Below are positions 6,920 through 14,652 of a stretch of 18,813 nucleotides of DNA, in pieces. The stretch covers positions 1-18,813 of the forward strand of contig JBBSME010000056.1 in assembly GCA_038233335.1 (NCBI GenBank). Direction: 5' to 3'. The translations under genes and the position numbers were made by a program. The notes below the pieces were generated by a model. The model had not been told where the DNA came from. It saw only the letters and a list, made by a program, of their open reading frames with translations, and did not search any database. Source of the stretch: Iamia sp038233335. Its GTDB lineage: Bacteria > Actinomycetota > Acidimicrobiia > Acidimicrobiales > Iamiaceae. The stretch's first letter is position 1. The number at the start of each line of letters is the position of its first letter.

Positions 6920-8710
6920 ATGCCCACCGTCACGATCGACCCGCAGCAGAGCCCGATCGACCCGGCCCACCAGGCCGACATCGACAAGTTCGAGGCCATG
7001 CTGGCCCGCCACCTGGAAGGCACGATCGACGAGGACGCCTTCCGCGTCTTCCGCCTCAACAACGGCATCTACGGCCAGCGCCAGGGCGGCCACAACCAGA
7101 TGGTCCGGGTGAAGATCCCCTACGGCTCCCTCCGACCCGAGCAGCTCGAGGTGATGGGCGACATCGCCGATGAGTTCTCCCGAGGGTGGGGCCACATCAC
7201 CACCCGCCAGAACGTCCAGTTCCACTTCGTGCAGCTGGAGCGGGTGCCCGACGTGCTGCGCCGCCTCAGCGAGGTCGGCCTCACCACCCGGGAGGCCTGC
7301 GGCGACACCGTCCGCACCGTGCAGGGCTGCCACCTGGCCGGTGCCTGCCCGTTCGAGGTGCTCGACATCAGCCCGTGGGCCGAGGCCGCGACCCAGCACT
7401 TCCTGCGTCACCCGCTGGCCCAGCGCCTGCCCCGCAAGTTCAAGATCAACTTCTCGGGCTGCGACACCGACTGCGGCCAGGCCATGTTCAACGACGCCGG
7501 GGTCATCGGCGTGCGCCGCACCCTCGACGACGGCACCGTCGAGGACGGGTTCCGGGTGTTCGTGGCCGGGGGCCTCGGGGCCAACCCCCACCCAGCCCTG
7601 GCCCTGGAGGAGTTCACGCCCCGTGAGGAGCTCATGGCCACCCTGGAGGCGATCCTCCGGGTGTTCAGCAACCACGGCAACCGCGACAACAAGATCCGGG
7701 CCCGCATGAAGTGGCTGGTCGACACCATGGGGTGGGAGGAGCTGCAGGAGCGGATCCTCAAGGAGCGCCGGCTGCTACCCGCCTCGGCCACCTGGCCCGG
7801 CGGCATCCCCCAGCAGGTGCTCGACCACGGCGACGCCCCCGCCGGGCGCTCGGAGACGGTCGAGGCCACCCCCATGGGCCACGGCACCCAGGTCGCCATC
7901 CGCTCCGGGGCCTACGAGGCCTGGGAGAGCGCCAACGTGGTCCGGGGCGAGGCCAAGGGCACCGTCTCGGCCTACGCCTGGAGCCGACTGGGCGACGTGA
8001 CCTCCGAGCAGTGGCGGGCCCTGGCCGCCCTCCAGCGGGAGATGGGGGCCGACGTCCGGGTCACCAACCGGCAGAACATCGTGTTCCGGGCGCTCGATGA
8101 GTCCCAGCTGCCCCGCCTCTACGAAGGCCTGGCCGCGATCGGCATGGCCCAGCCCGGGGCCGAGCTGGTGCGCGACGTGGTCGCCTGCCCCGGCGCCGAC
8201 ACCTGCAACCTGGCCGTCACCCAGAGCCGGGGCCTGGCCTCGGCCATCGGCGAGGCGCTGGAGGAGGAGGGCCTGGCGACCATCGGCGGCATCCGCATCA
8301 ACATCTCCGGCTGCACCAACTCCTGCGGCCAGCACCACACCGCCGACATCGGCTTCTACGGGGCCGAGCGCCGGGCCCACGGCCAGGCCGCCCCCGGCTA
8401 CCAGATGCTCCTCGGCGGCTACGTGGGACAGGCCCAGGCCGAGTTCGGGGCCCGCGCCCTGCGGCTGCCGGCCAAGGCCGCCCCCCAGGCCGCGACGGCC
8501 GTGGTCCGGCGATTCAGCGAGGAGCGGGAGGCGGGCGAGGCCTTCCGCAGCTGGCTGGAGCGCTCCGGTGGCGCCAAGGGCGTGGCCGAGGGTCTCAAGG
8601 AGTACAGCGTGTTCCCCGAACCGGATGAGGCCCCCGAGTTCTACGTCGACTACGGCGAGACCGGGCCCTACGTGGCCGAGGTGGGCGAGGGCGAGTGCGC
8701 GGCCACCTGA
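6920..8710 (+). CDS. Siroheme 4Fe-4S sulfite/nitrite reductase
   Basis: The 596-residue protein has two ferredoxin-like half domains plus siroheme/4Fe-4S domains and reduces sulfite to sulfide (or nitrite to ammonium) with six electrons. The C-terminal cluster set is CPGADTC and CTNSC (Cys 423, 429, 465, 469), the Cx5C...Cx3C pattern that holds the cluster and coupled siroheme. The N-terminal half carries an equivalent set (Cys 137, 143, 181, 185). TTRQNVQFHF and TNRQNIVFR are the paired siroheme/substrate-binding arginine motifs. The ATG at 6920 is preferred over the in-frame start at 6860 because GAGAGG precedes it and the extra 20 residues look untranslated. cysH follows 46 bp later on the same strand, which favours sulfite as the physiological substrate. 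Confidence 0.92.
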   Translation: MPTVTIDPQQSPIDPAHQADIDKFEAMLARHLEGTIDEDAFRVFRLNNGIYGQRQGGHNQMVRVKIPYGSLRPEQLEVMGDIADEFSRGWGHITTRQNVQFHFVQLERVPDVLRRLSEVGLTTREACGDTVRTVQGCHLAGACPFEVLDISPWAEAATQHFLRHPLAQRLPRKFKINFSGCDTDCGQAMFNDAGVIGVRRTLDDGTVEDGFRVFVAGGLGANPHPALALEEFTPREELMATLEAILRVFSNHGNRDNKIRARMKWLVDTMGWEELQERILKERRLLPASATWPGGIPQQVLDHGDAPAGRSETVEATPMGHGTQVAIRSGAYEAWESANVVRGEAKGTVSAYAWSRLGDVTSEQWRALAALQREMGADVRVTNRQNIVFRALDESQLPRLYEGLAAIGMAQPGAELVRDVVACPGADTCNLAVTQSRGLASAIGEALEEEGLATIGGIRINISGCTNSCGQHHTADIGFYGAERRAHGQAAPGYQMLLGGYVGQAQAEFGARALRLPAKAAPQAATAVVRRFSEEREAGEAFRSWLERSGGAKGVAEGLKEYSVFPEPDEAPEFYVDYGETGPYVAEVGEGECAAT

Positions 8711-8756
8711 TCGCCCGAGCCACCCACCGCACCCCTGCACCGACGAGGACCCACCC

Positions 8757-9458
8757 ATGAGCGCCATCACCGGACCCGGCCTCGGATCCCTGGACATCCC
8801 CGAGCTGAGCGACGAGGACCTGGCCGACCTGAACCGGGACTTCGAGCACCGCTCGGCCTCGCAGATCATCGGCTGGGTCGTCGACACCTTCGCCCCCCAC
8901 CTGTGCATGACCGCCTCGTTCACCGACGCCGTGCTGATCGACCTGGCCGTGAAGGCCGACCCCGGCATCGAGGTCGTGTTCATCGACACCGGCTACCACT
9001 TCCCCGAGACCCTGGAGACGGTGGAGGAGGTCCGCCGCCGCTACGGGCTCAACCTGCGGATGATGACCGTGGCCCGCCAGGCCGAGGAGCTGTGGGCCAA
9101 GGACCCGGAGAACTGTTGCTCGGCGGTGAAGGTGGGCCAGCTCGACCGGGCCCTGGCCGGCAAGGCGGCCTGGATGAGCGGACTGCGCCGCTCGGAGGCC
9201 GGCACCCGCGAGACGGCGCCGATCGTGGTGCGCGACCTGCGGGGCCTGGTGAAGATCAACCCCATCGCCACCTGGACCGACGCCCAGGTCCAGGGCTACA
9301 TCGCCGGAAACGACGTGCCGGTGAACCCCCTCACCCGGCAGGGCTACCCGTCCATCGGCTGCATGCCCTGCACCTCCCCCGTCGGCGACGGTGAGGACGT
9401 TCGCGCCGGCCGCTGGCGGGGCCAGGACAAGACGGAGTGCGGCCTCCACGGCATGTGA
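8757..9458 (+). CDS. cysH: Thioredoxin-dependent adenylyl-sulfate (APS) reductase, CysH family
   Basis: The 233-residue protein reduces activated sulfate to sulfite in the cytoplasm. The 4Fe-4S cysteines are the pair CC at 120-121 and CMPC at 202-205, and the catalytic cysteine is in the C-terminal ECGLH motif (Cys 228). The CC...CxxC set marks the APS-type enzymes, as opposed to PAPS reductases without a cluster. Substrate motifs include TASFTDAVL (PP-loop-like), VFIDTGYHFPET and SGLRRSEAGTR. The ATG at 8757 has a GAGG 8 bp upstream; the same frame continues upstream to 8097, but only as a shadow of the reductase gene. With that reductase it forms an APS-to-sulfide unit. ATP sulfurylase and siroheme genes are not in the window. 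Confidence 0.95.
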   Translation: MSAITGPGLGSLDIPELSDEDLADLNRDFEHRSASQIIGWVVDTFAPHLCMTASFTDAVLIDLAVKADPGIEVVFIDTGYHFPETLETVEEVRRRYGLNLRMMTVARQAEELWAKDPENCCSAVKVGQLDRALAGKAAWMSGLRRSEAGTRETAPIVVRDLRGLVKINPIATWTDAQVQGYIAGNDVPVNPLTRQGYPSIGCMPCTSPVGDGEDVRAGRWRGQDKTECGLHGM

Positions 9459-9474
9459 GGTGGGTGCAGCCAAC

Positions 9475-9560
9475 GAACTTTGAGCGCAAGTACGTCACAT
9501 ACGGCGGACTCTGCTCAAAGTTGCGACGGTGCCGGTGAACTTTGAGCGCAAGTACGTCAC
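9475..9560. repeat. Two 24-bp direct repeats with an internal inverted half-copy
   Basis: Identical 24-mers lie at 9475-9498 and 9537-9560 (start GAACTTTGAG, end GTACGTCAC), offset by 62 bp. Between them GCTCAAAGTT (9513-9522) is the exact reverse complement of the AACTTTGAGC core of both copies. It can therefore pair with copy 1 (26-nt loop) or copy 2 (15-nt loop), giving two mutually exclusive 10-bp stems. The block starts 16 bp after the cysH stop, and its right edge coincides with the point where an ECF sigma gene loses its sequence. It could be a mobile-element scar, a repeat family, or a terminator for cysH. Confidence 0.75.
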
Positions 9561-9889
9561 GACCGGCAGCGCACCCAGCGCATCGACCAGGTCCGAGCGG
9601 TCCGCCACCACCTGGGCCAGGGCGGGACGCCCCGACCGTCGCCGAAGTGGCGAGCGGCGCCCGTCCGGTGTCGGCCGCGACGGCGGAATCGGTCGGTGGC
9701 CTCGTTGGCCACGGCTCGACGCAGGTAGGCGTCAGGATCGTCCACGCCCCGTCGTTCCCGGCCTCGCCAGCAGCGGGCCATCTCCGCGGCCACCACGTCC
9801 TCGGCCAGGTCGAGGTCGCCGCAGACCAGCCAGGCCACCCGTAGGAGGTGGTCGCGCCGGCGCCGGTAGGCGTCCTCGAAGCTCTCCAT
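9560..9889 (-). pseudogene. Truncated, frameshifted ECF sigma factor (SigE-like)
   Basis: From the ATG at 9889 (GGGAGGGG upstream) the frame gives ECF region 2: FEDAYRRRRDHLLRVAWLVCGDLDLAEDVVAAEMARCWRG in substance, then DDPDAYLRRAVANEATDRFRRR. After about 9675-9690 this frame turns to Trp/Arg noise, but a shifted frame continues as ECF-like linker ending ALAQVVADRSDLVDALGALPV, the usual lead-in to region 4. That shifted frame is cut at 9560, exactly where the 24-bp repeat begins; region 4 is missing. Two lesions in different places make a functional sigma factor unlikely. Family assignment is by recognised pattern; both the frameshift and the truncation are visible in the sequence. Confidence 0.7.
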
Positions 9890-10047
9890 CACCCCTCCCG
9901 ACGACGGGACCCGCGAGACGGTTCCATCAGCCCGGACCCCGTCCGGTCGCCCTCACCCGATTCACCCCCGACCGTCGGACCCGCAGCACACCGTGGGGAC
10001 CGGTCCTCGCCAGCGAACACCGCCTCGTCGACCGACGCGACGTGGCG

Positions 10048-10578
10048 TCAGGTTCCCGCTCCGCCCGGCCACTCGAGGGCGTTGCGCAGCTCGTCGACCT
10101 CGAGGGCCAGCACCTCGCTGCGCGCCACCGGCTCGTAGGTGTCACCTGTCCGTGCCAGCCATGTCACCGATCGTGTCGACGGGTCGACGATCAGGACCTC
10201 GTCGACATCCCGAGCGGCGAAGAAGACGAGCTTGGCCCACGACTCATCGTCGGGGGACACGATCTCGATCACGAGCGCCGCGGTGCGCACGAAGGTCGCC
10301 GACGGTGCCTCGCGGTGGATTCCCCGGTCGGGCACCCGGTAGTCGTCGGGAGTGCCGAGGTTGAAGGGCCCCGTGCCGACCAGGCCACGGGCTCGGGCGG
10401 GAGGGCCAAGGAGCTCGGCCAGCTGCTGGTCGAGCTGCCCGTGCGCGGGATGGGGCGCGGGAGCCATGTGGTAGTCGCCTTCCCAGACCTCGTCGAAGAG
10501 GTCGGCGCCGGTTGCACGGCGGCGCTCGATCAGTGCCGCGAGCTCACCGTCGGTTGGCCCCGTGACGACGGTCCGCAT
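10048..10578 (-). CDS. Uma2 family (DUF820) putative restriction endonuclease-like protein
   Basis: The 176-residue protein has the Uma2/DUF820 layout: an N-terminal helix-strand part (LFDEVWEGDYHMAPAP), H.....LDQQLAELL, a central strand pair (GTGPFNLGTPDDYRVPDRGIH) and the segment LVIEIVSPDDESWAK followed by DVDEVLIVDP. The Asp, Glu and Lys of these segments match the PD-(D/E)xK nuclease core expected of the family. Its physiological role is not established in general. The usual PDLSV after the first Asp is altered here to PDRGIHRE. The ATG at 10578 lies 48 bp after a strong hairpin that follows the methyltransferase gene, so it probably has its own promoter. Its neighbour downstream is the ECF pseudogene. 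Confidence 0.8.
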   Translation of the reverse strand: MRTVVTGPTDGELAALIERRRATGADLFDEVWEGDYHMAPAPHPAHGQLDQQLAELLGPPARARGLVGTGPFNLGTPDDYRVPDRGIHREAPSATFVRTAALVIEIVSPDDESWAKLVFFAARDVDEVLIVDPSTRSVTWLARTGDTYEPVARSEVLALEVDELRNALEWPGGAGT

Positions 10579-10625
10579 GTCCCCAGGCTACGCCAGGGGT
10601 CCGACAGGCCCAGGGCTGGCGCCGC

Positions 10626-10676
10626 CCAACTTCGTACGGAAGTGTGCCGGTGAGGACAACTCCCGTCCGAAGTTGG
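10626..10676 (-). terminator. 18-bp-stem imperfect hairpin after the O-methyltransferase gene
   Basis: CCAACTTCGTACGGAAGT (10626-10643) and ACTCCCGTCCGAAGTTGG (10659-10676) match as inverted arms at 16 of 18 positions, with a 15-nt loop. It begins 16 bp after the methyltransferase stop on that strand, which fits a terminator, though no T-run follows. Its loop contains GTGCCGGTGA, also found in the cysH-side repeat block at 9529-9538. Confidence 0.6.
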
Positions 10677-10691
10677 CAACACGAGTGGGCC

Positions 10692-11354
10692 TCAGCGGCG
10701 GACGTTGAGGGTGAGGCCGTCGCCGACGGTGAGCATCACGGTGTCGACGCGGTCGTCGGCCACGGCGTGGTCGTTGTAGGCCCGCAGCGCGGTGCGGTTC
10801 TCGTCGGACTCGTCGGCCTCGACGACGGTGCCGCTCCAGAGGGTGTTGTCCACCGCCAGCAGCCCACCGGGTCGCAGGCGGGGCACCAGGAGGTCGTGAT
10901 AGGTGACGTAACCGCCCTTGTCGGCGTCGATGAAGGCCATGTCGATGGGCTCGTCGTCGCCGAACAGGTCGCCGGCCAGGGTCTCGGCGGCGGGTCCGAT
11001 ACGGAGGTCGATGAGGTCGGCCACCCCGGCCTCGGCCCACGCCTCCCGAGCGAGGGCGGTCCACTCCTCGCTCACGTCGCAGCACACCAAGCGGCCGCCG
11101 GGGGCGAGGTTGCGGGCCACGGCCAGGGCCGACATCCCCGTGAAGGTCCCCACCTCCACCGCTCGACGGGCCCCGGTGATGCGGGCCAGCACGCCCATCA
11201 GGGCGCTCTGCTCGGGGCCGATCTGCATGCCGGCCACGTCCCCCAGCGCTGCGGTGCGCTCGACCAGCTTCTGGGCCACCGGGTCGAGCGCCTCGGAGTG
11301 CCCGGTGACGTAGGCGGCCAAGGCGTCGGACAGGAGGAACGATCGAGGGCTCAT
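10692..11354 (-). CDS. Class I SAM-dependent O-methyltransferase (caffeoyl-CoA/catechol type)
   Basis: The 220-residue protein matches the O-methyltransferase family 3 pattern. SAM-binding motif I is VEVGTFTGMSALAVA, the acidic residue binding the ribose is in LVCCDVSEEW, and the metal/substrate motif is MAFIDADKGGY, with DNTLWSG completing the cation site. The N-terminal MQIGPEQSALMGVLARI helix is also typical. Such enzymes methylate hydroxyl groups of small aromatic or catechol substrates with Mg2+; the actual substrate cannot be told. The start is the ATG at 11354; the upstream in-frame extension to 11447 is Arg/Ser-rich and unlike the family. It is divergent from the gene at 11599 across a 244-bp gap in which I see no other gene. 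Confidence 0.92.
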   Translation of the reverse strand: MSPRSFLLSDALAAYVTGHSEALDPVAQKLVERTAALGDVAGMQIGPEQSALMGVLARITGARRAVEVGTFTGMSALAVARNLAPGGRLVCCDVSEEWTALAREAWAEAGVADLIDLRIGPAAETLAGDLFGDDEPIDMAFIDADKGGYVTYHDLLVPRLRPGGLLAVDNTLWSGTVVEADESDENRTALRAYNDHAVADDRVDTVMLTVGDGLTLNVRR

Positions 11355-11585
11355 CGTCCCATCCTCCCGCAACCGGGAGGCGGCCGGGTGCGAGAGGCTG
11401 GCCCCGGACCTCGAGGCGGTGCGGGCCCGAAGGGACGCGGCCCGCACCGGACCGGTCGACGACGTGGTCGGCGCCGCCGTGCGGGTCTGACCAGGAGGGT
11501 CGACGGCCAGGTCGGGGGATCAGCCCCTGCGGGCACCCCGGGCCGGTAGGTTCTGAGCGGCGTCGACAAACCTGCGGCCGACGAC

Positions 11586-11593
11586 GAGGGAGG
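11586..11593 (+). promoter_or_regulatory. Strong ribosome binding site fixing the 11599 start
   Basis: GAGGGAGG lies 5 bp before the GTG at 11599. This is the strongest Shine-Dalgarno I noticed in the window, and it argues that translation begins at 11599 although most of the protein is in another frame. Confidence 0.6.
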
Positions 11594-11598
11594 CTGCC

Positions 11599-12154
11599 GT
11601 GACCGATCTGACCGAGGACGTCCTCGCCCCTGACGTCGTGGTGCGTCGGGCCTCGGACACCACCGTCGACATCGGCCACGGTGACGCCGGGGGCCCCGCT
11701 CGTCGGCCTGACCCATGGCCCGGTGTGGGCTCGGGCCGAGCCGTCCACCCCCGGGGTCGACCTGGGCCACGGGGGGCTCAACGTCGTGGTCCGGGCGGGC
11801 ACGGTCCTCCTCGACGCCCAGGGCGGCGCCGGCCTCATGATCGTGATGCGGGGCGAGGTCGAGATCACCATGAGCGGCCAGGAGCCGCGGATCGCCCGGG
11901 CCGGTGAGGCGCTGTCCTTCGACGGCTCGGGTGCGATCAGCGAGCCGGACCCCGTCGATGCCGCCGAGCTGGCCCGTGACCCCTTCGTCAGCCTGAACCT
12001 GGTCCTCGACGCCCTGGGCGGCGTGCCCGTCACCGTTCCCGACCCGGCGCCGGCCGAGCCGGTGGACGAGGGCGCCGATGATGCACCCGCGCCCGACGAG
12101 CCCCCTGAGCCCGGGCCCCGGAAGGGCTGGCTCTTCGCCGGTCGCCGGAAGTGA
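11599..12154 (+). CDS. Uncharacterised protein, apparently frameshifted near 11690
   Basis: Translation should begin at GTG 11599 (MTDLTEDVLAPDVVV), but that frame turns into Arg/Pro/Gly noise after about residue 31. The next frame, open across the same point, continues as APLVGLTHGPVWARAEP and on to the TGA at 12152-12154. Dropping one G from the GGGGG of GCCGGGGGCCCC joins the two into one 184-residue protein. The product has a beta-rich middle (VVVRAGTVLL, LMIVMRGEVEITM, RIARAGEALSF) resembling a small cupin or FecR-like barrel, an acidic Pro-rich linker and a basic end (GWLFAGRRK). I do not recognise the family. If no frameshift is allowed, a GTG at 11681 would give 157 residues, but without a good ribosome binding site. 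Confidence 0.55.
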
Positions 12155-12266
12155 CGGCGGGTCGACCCCTTCGAGGCTGATGAGCAGTGCGGCCGCCGGG
12201 GCGAACCCGGGCCCGCCGTGATCCCCTCCCACGCTTCGCCGCGGACCGCGTGGGTAGCGTGCGTGC

Positions 12267-13118
12267 TTGGCCTCTGCACGCACATCCTCCGACCACGGGT
12301 CCACCGAGCACGAGGTGGTCGCCCAGGGCGGTGACAGCGACGACGACCTGGCCCGGACGCTCCAACGGGTCATCGACGAGGGCGAGCGGCGCCTCACCCG
12401 TTCCTGGCCCTCCCTCTTCGCCACCGGTGCCGTCGGCGGCCTCGATGTGGCCACCGGCGTCCTCGCCCTCCTCCTCGTCCGCGACGCCACCGGGAGCGAG
12501 CTGCTCGGAGCCCTGGCCTTCGGGATCGGCTTCATCGCTCTCACGCTGGGCCAGAGCGAGCTGTTCACCGAGCACTTCCTCCTCCCGGTGGTGGCCCGCG
12601 TGGCCGGCCGCAACGACCGCAAGATCGCGGTGCTGCGGCTCTGGGGCGGGAACCTGGTGACCAACCTGATCGCGGGCTGGGTGGCCATGGCCCTCGTCGT
12701 GGCCGCCTTCCCGCAGCTGCGCGCCACGGCGATCGAGGTCGGTCGGCACTACCCGGACATGGGCATCGGGCGGGAGGCGTTCGCAGCAGCGGTCCTGGCC
12801 GGCATGACCATGACCCTGATGACGTGGATGCAGCAGGCCACCGACTCCATGGTGGCCCGCCTGGTGGCGGCGGTGGCGGCGGCCTTCCTGCTCGCCGCCG
12901 GTCCCATGAACCACGTGATCCTCGGGTCGCTGGAGATGTTCGGGGCGCTGATCTTCGGCGCCCCATTCGGCTACGGCGCCCTGGCCGGCGCCGCCGCCTT
13001 CGCCGGTCTCGGGAACGCGGTGGGGGGCATCGGCCTGGTCACCGTGCTGCGGTTGGTGCAGGTCGGGCGGGACGCGGTCCACGCCCACGGCGGGCCGGGC
13101 GCCGACCAGCGGCGCTGA
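12267..13118 (+). CDS. Formate/nitrite transporter (FNT) family membrane protein, YfdC-like
   Basis: The 283-residue protein has a soluble N-terminus of about 45 residues and then six predicted hydrophobic segments in FNT order. The signature GQSELFTEHFLLPV corresponds to the FNT (S/A)ELFTxN motif, and WGGNLVTNLIAGW and GPMNHVILGSLEMF are the equivalent later segments. FNT proteins form pentameric channels for formate, nitrite or hydrosulfide. The SELFTEH form is of the YfdC-like branch, whose substrate is not established. The frame is limited upstream by a TAG at 12255, so the start must be TTG 12267 or a GTG at 12315; neither has a clear Shine-Dalgarno. It ends 25 bp from the convergent protease gene, with no room for a separate terminator. 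Confidence 0.85.
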   Translation: MASARTSSDHGSTEHEVVAQGGDSDDDLARTLQRVIDEGERRLTRSWPSLFATGAVGGLDVATGVLALLLVRDATGSELLGALAFGIGFIALTLGQSELFTEHFLLPVVARVAGRNDRKIAVLRLWGGNLVTNLIAGWVAMALVVAAFPQLRATAIEVGRHYPDMGIGREAFAAAVLAGMTMTLMTWMQQATDSMVARLVAAVAAAFLLAAGPMNHVILGSLEMFGALIFGAPFGYGALAGAAAFAGLGNAVGGIGLVTVLRLVQVGRDAVHAHGGPGADQRR

Positions 13119-13143
13119 TCGCCGTCCGACGCCGACGTCGACC

Positions 13144-14652
13144 TCAGAAGCGGGCCGCGTAGGAGAAGGAGCTGAGCAGGAAGCTGTTCAGGTTCAGGTT
13201 CGGCTGCGGGAGCCACCCGCTCAGCTCAGCCGACGACGGCACCCGGCGCAGCAGGGCGAAGAAGGTGATGATGACGTCGATCCGGGCCTTGTTGGCGTTC
13301 TTGTACTCGGAGGACTCGGAGAACCCGACCATGACCTCGCCCCGGGTGCGGCGGCCGGAGTCGAGCTCGCTGATCCAGAAGGCGCGACCCGACGGGTCGC
13401 CGGGACGACCGAGCACGTTGTCGTAGACGAGGTCGACGTACTGGGCGTTGGTGAGGGTGCCGTAGCGGGCCTTGAACTCCGAGGAGGCGGCCATGATGTT
13501 GGCGATCCGCTGGAGCGACCGGCCGCCGCCGTTGATCTGGCCCCACCAGTAGTTCATCCCCGGCGAGTCGGGGTTGCGCAGGAAGAGGGCCGAGTAGAGG
13601 CGGGCCACGCCACCGGTGCGGAACTGGTAGGTCGCGCCCTGGATCAGGTCCCGGGAGTAGGCCGAGCTGGCCGTGTCCTCCAGTCCGGCGACGCCGAAGT
13701 AGAGCTCGATGTTCGACGGCTGGCGGTTGTACAGGTCGAGGTACATCTGGCGGACGAAAGCGACCGCGTGGGCGTGGGCGCCGTAGCGGATCTGCTGCTT
13801 GATCCAGGTGCTGAAGGCGGCGACGTCGGAATAGACGCCCGGGTAGGCGCCCCCGCAACCGATGCCCCAGCTGGTGATGCCGTACTGGGTGGTGCCCCCG
13901 CCCCCCTCGACCACGAGAGGGCCACCGCTGTCACCCTGGCAGGTGTCCTTGCCGAACTCGCCGGCGCAGATCATGGAGCTCGTGTCGAAGGAGCTGCCGT
14001 ATCCGGCCTGGCCGCCGGGGATGCCGTAAGCGCACTGCTCGTCGGTGCGCATCGGGACCGAGACCTGGCGGAGCTCGACCTGTCGCCCGCCGTCCGTGGC
14101 CGTGGCCCCCCAGCCGGTGGCGGTGGCCACCGTGCCGCCCGGGACGGTCGCTCCCTGGGTGGCGAAGGCCTGGTTGGGTGCGAACGTCGGTCGGTCGATG
14201 CGGATCAGGGCCAGGTCCCGGATGTAGGACTCGTCCACGTAGCCCGAGAGGAGGCGGATCTCGACCGCCGGGATGCGATCCCCACTCCCGGCCACGAGCG
14301 ACTGCGTGCCGGTGAGGATGTCGATGAAGGAGGCCGGGACCGTCGTCTCGGACCCGACGTAGGTCACGCAGTGGGCGGCGGTGAGGATCCAGCTCCGGTT
14401 GATGACCGTCCCGCCGCAGAACTGGGCGTCGGGCAGGGACTGGCCTCGGTACAGCAGCGCCGCCTGGGAGGGCCAGGCGCCGGGCGGCGACTGGATCCCG
14501 CCCACGACGCGCGGGGAGGCCTTGGGCTCGGGCTCGGGCGAGGGCTCCTGGGCCCCAGCCGCCGGTGAGAAGGCGCCCATGCCCAAGGCGAGGAGGAGCG
14601 CCGCGGCGACGGCCAGCCGGCGACGGGACAGAGGGCGGGGGGACCTGGACAT
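13144..14652 (-). CDS. Secreted trypsin-like serine protease (S1) with C-terminal DUF4214 region
   Basis: The 502-residue protein has a signal peptide (RRRLAVAAALLLALGMG, likely cleaved after AGA at 34), a short Pro/Glu-rich pro-segment, and activation site RVVGG (48-52). The S1 domain has His 94 (TAAHC), Asp 146 (RDLALI) and Ser 242 (GDSGGP), so the triad is complete. Asp 236, six residues before the serine, is the S1-pocket aspartate giving preference for Lys/Arg. From about 293 there are helical repeats of the DUF4214 type (YLDLYNRQPSNIE, YDNVLGRPGDPSGRAFW, EYKN). DUF4214 occurs on secreted, often surface-bound proteins. ATG 14652 is chosen because AGGAG (CTCCT at 14659-14663) lies 6 bp before it; a TTG at 14658 would leave no spacing. 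Confidence 0.92.
   Translation of the reverse strand: MSRSPRPLSRRRLAVAAALLLALGMGAFSPAAGAQEPSPEPEPKASPRVVGGIQSPPGAWPSQAALLYRGQSLPDAQFCGGTVINRSWILTAAHCVTYVGSETTVPASFIDILTGTQSLVAGSGDRIPAVEIRLLSGYVDESYIRDLALIRIDRPTFAPNQAFATQGATVPGGTVATATGWGATATDGGRQVELRQVSVPMRTDEQCAYGIPGGQAGYGSSFDTSSMICAGEFGKDTCQGDSGGPLVVEGGGGTTQYGITSWGIGCGGAYPGVYSDVAAFSTWIKQQIRYGAHAHAVAFVRQMYLDLYNRQPSNIELYFGVAGLEDTASSAYSRDLIQGATYQFRTGGVARLYSALFLRNPDSPGMNYWWGQINGGGRSLQRIANIMAASSEFKARYGTLTNAQYVDLVYDNVLGRPGDPSGRAFWISELDSGRRTRGEVMVGFSESSEYKNANKARIDVIITFFALLRRVPSSAELSGWLPQPNLNLNSFLLSSFSYAARF

Noticed and set aside
9475..9560. Two 24-bp repeats 38 bp apart could look like a minimal CRISPR array
   Set aside because: Only two repeats, the spacer contains a reverse-complement half-repeat, there is no leader, and no cas gene is near.
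12267..13118. Functional link between the FNT-type protein and the sulfite reductase-cysH operon as a sulfide or nitrite exporter
   Set aside because: The genes are 2.8 kb apart with unrelated genes in between, and the YfdC-like branch has no established sulfide or nitrite role.
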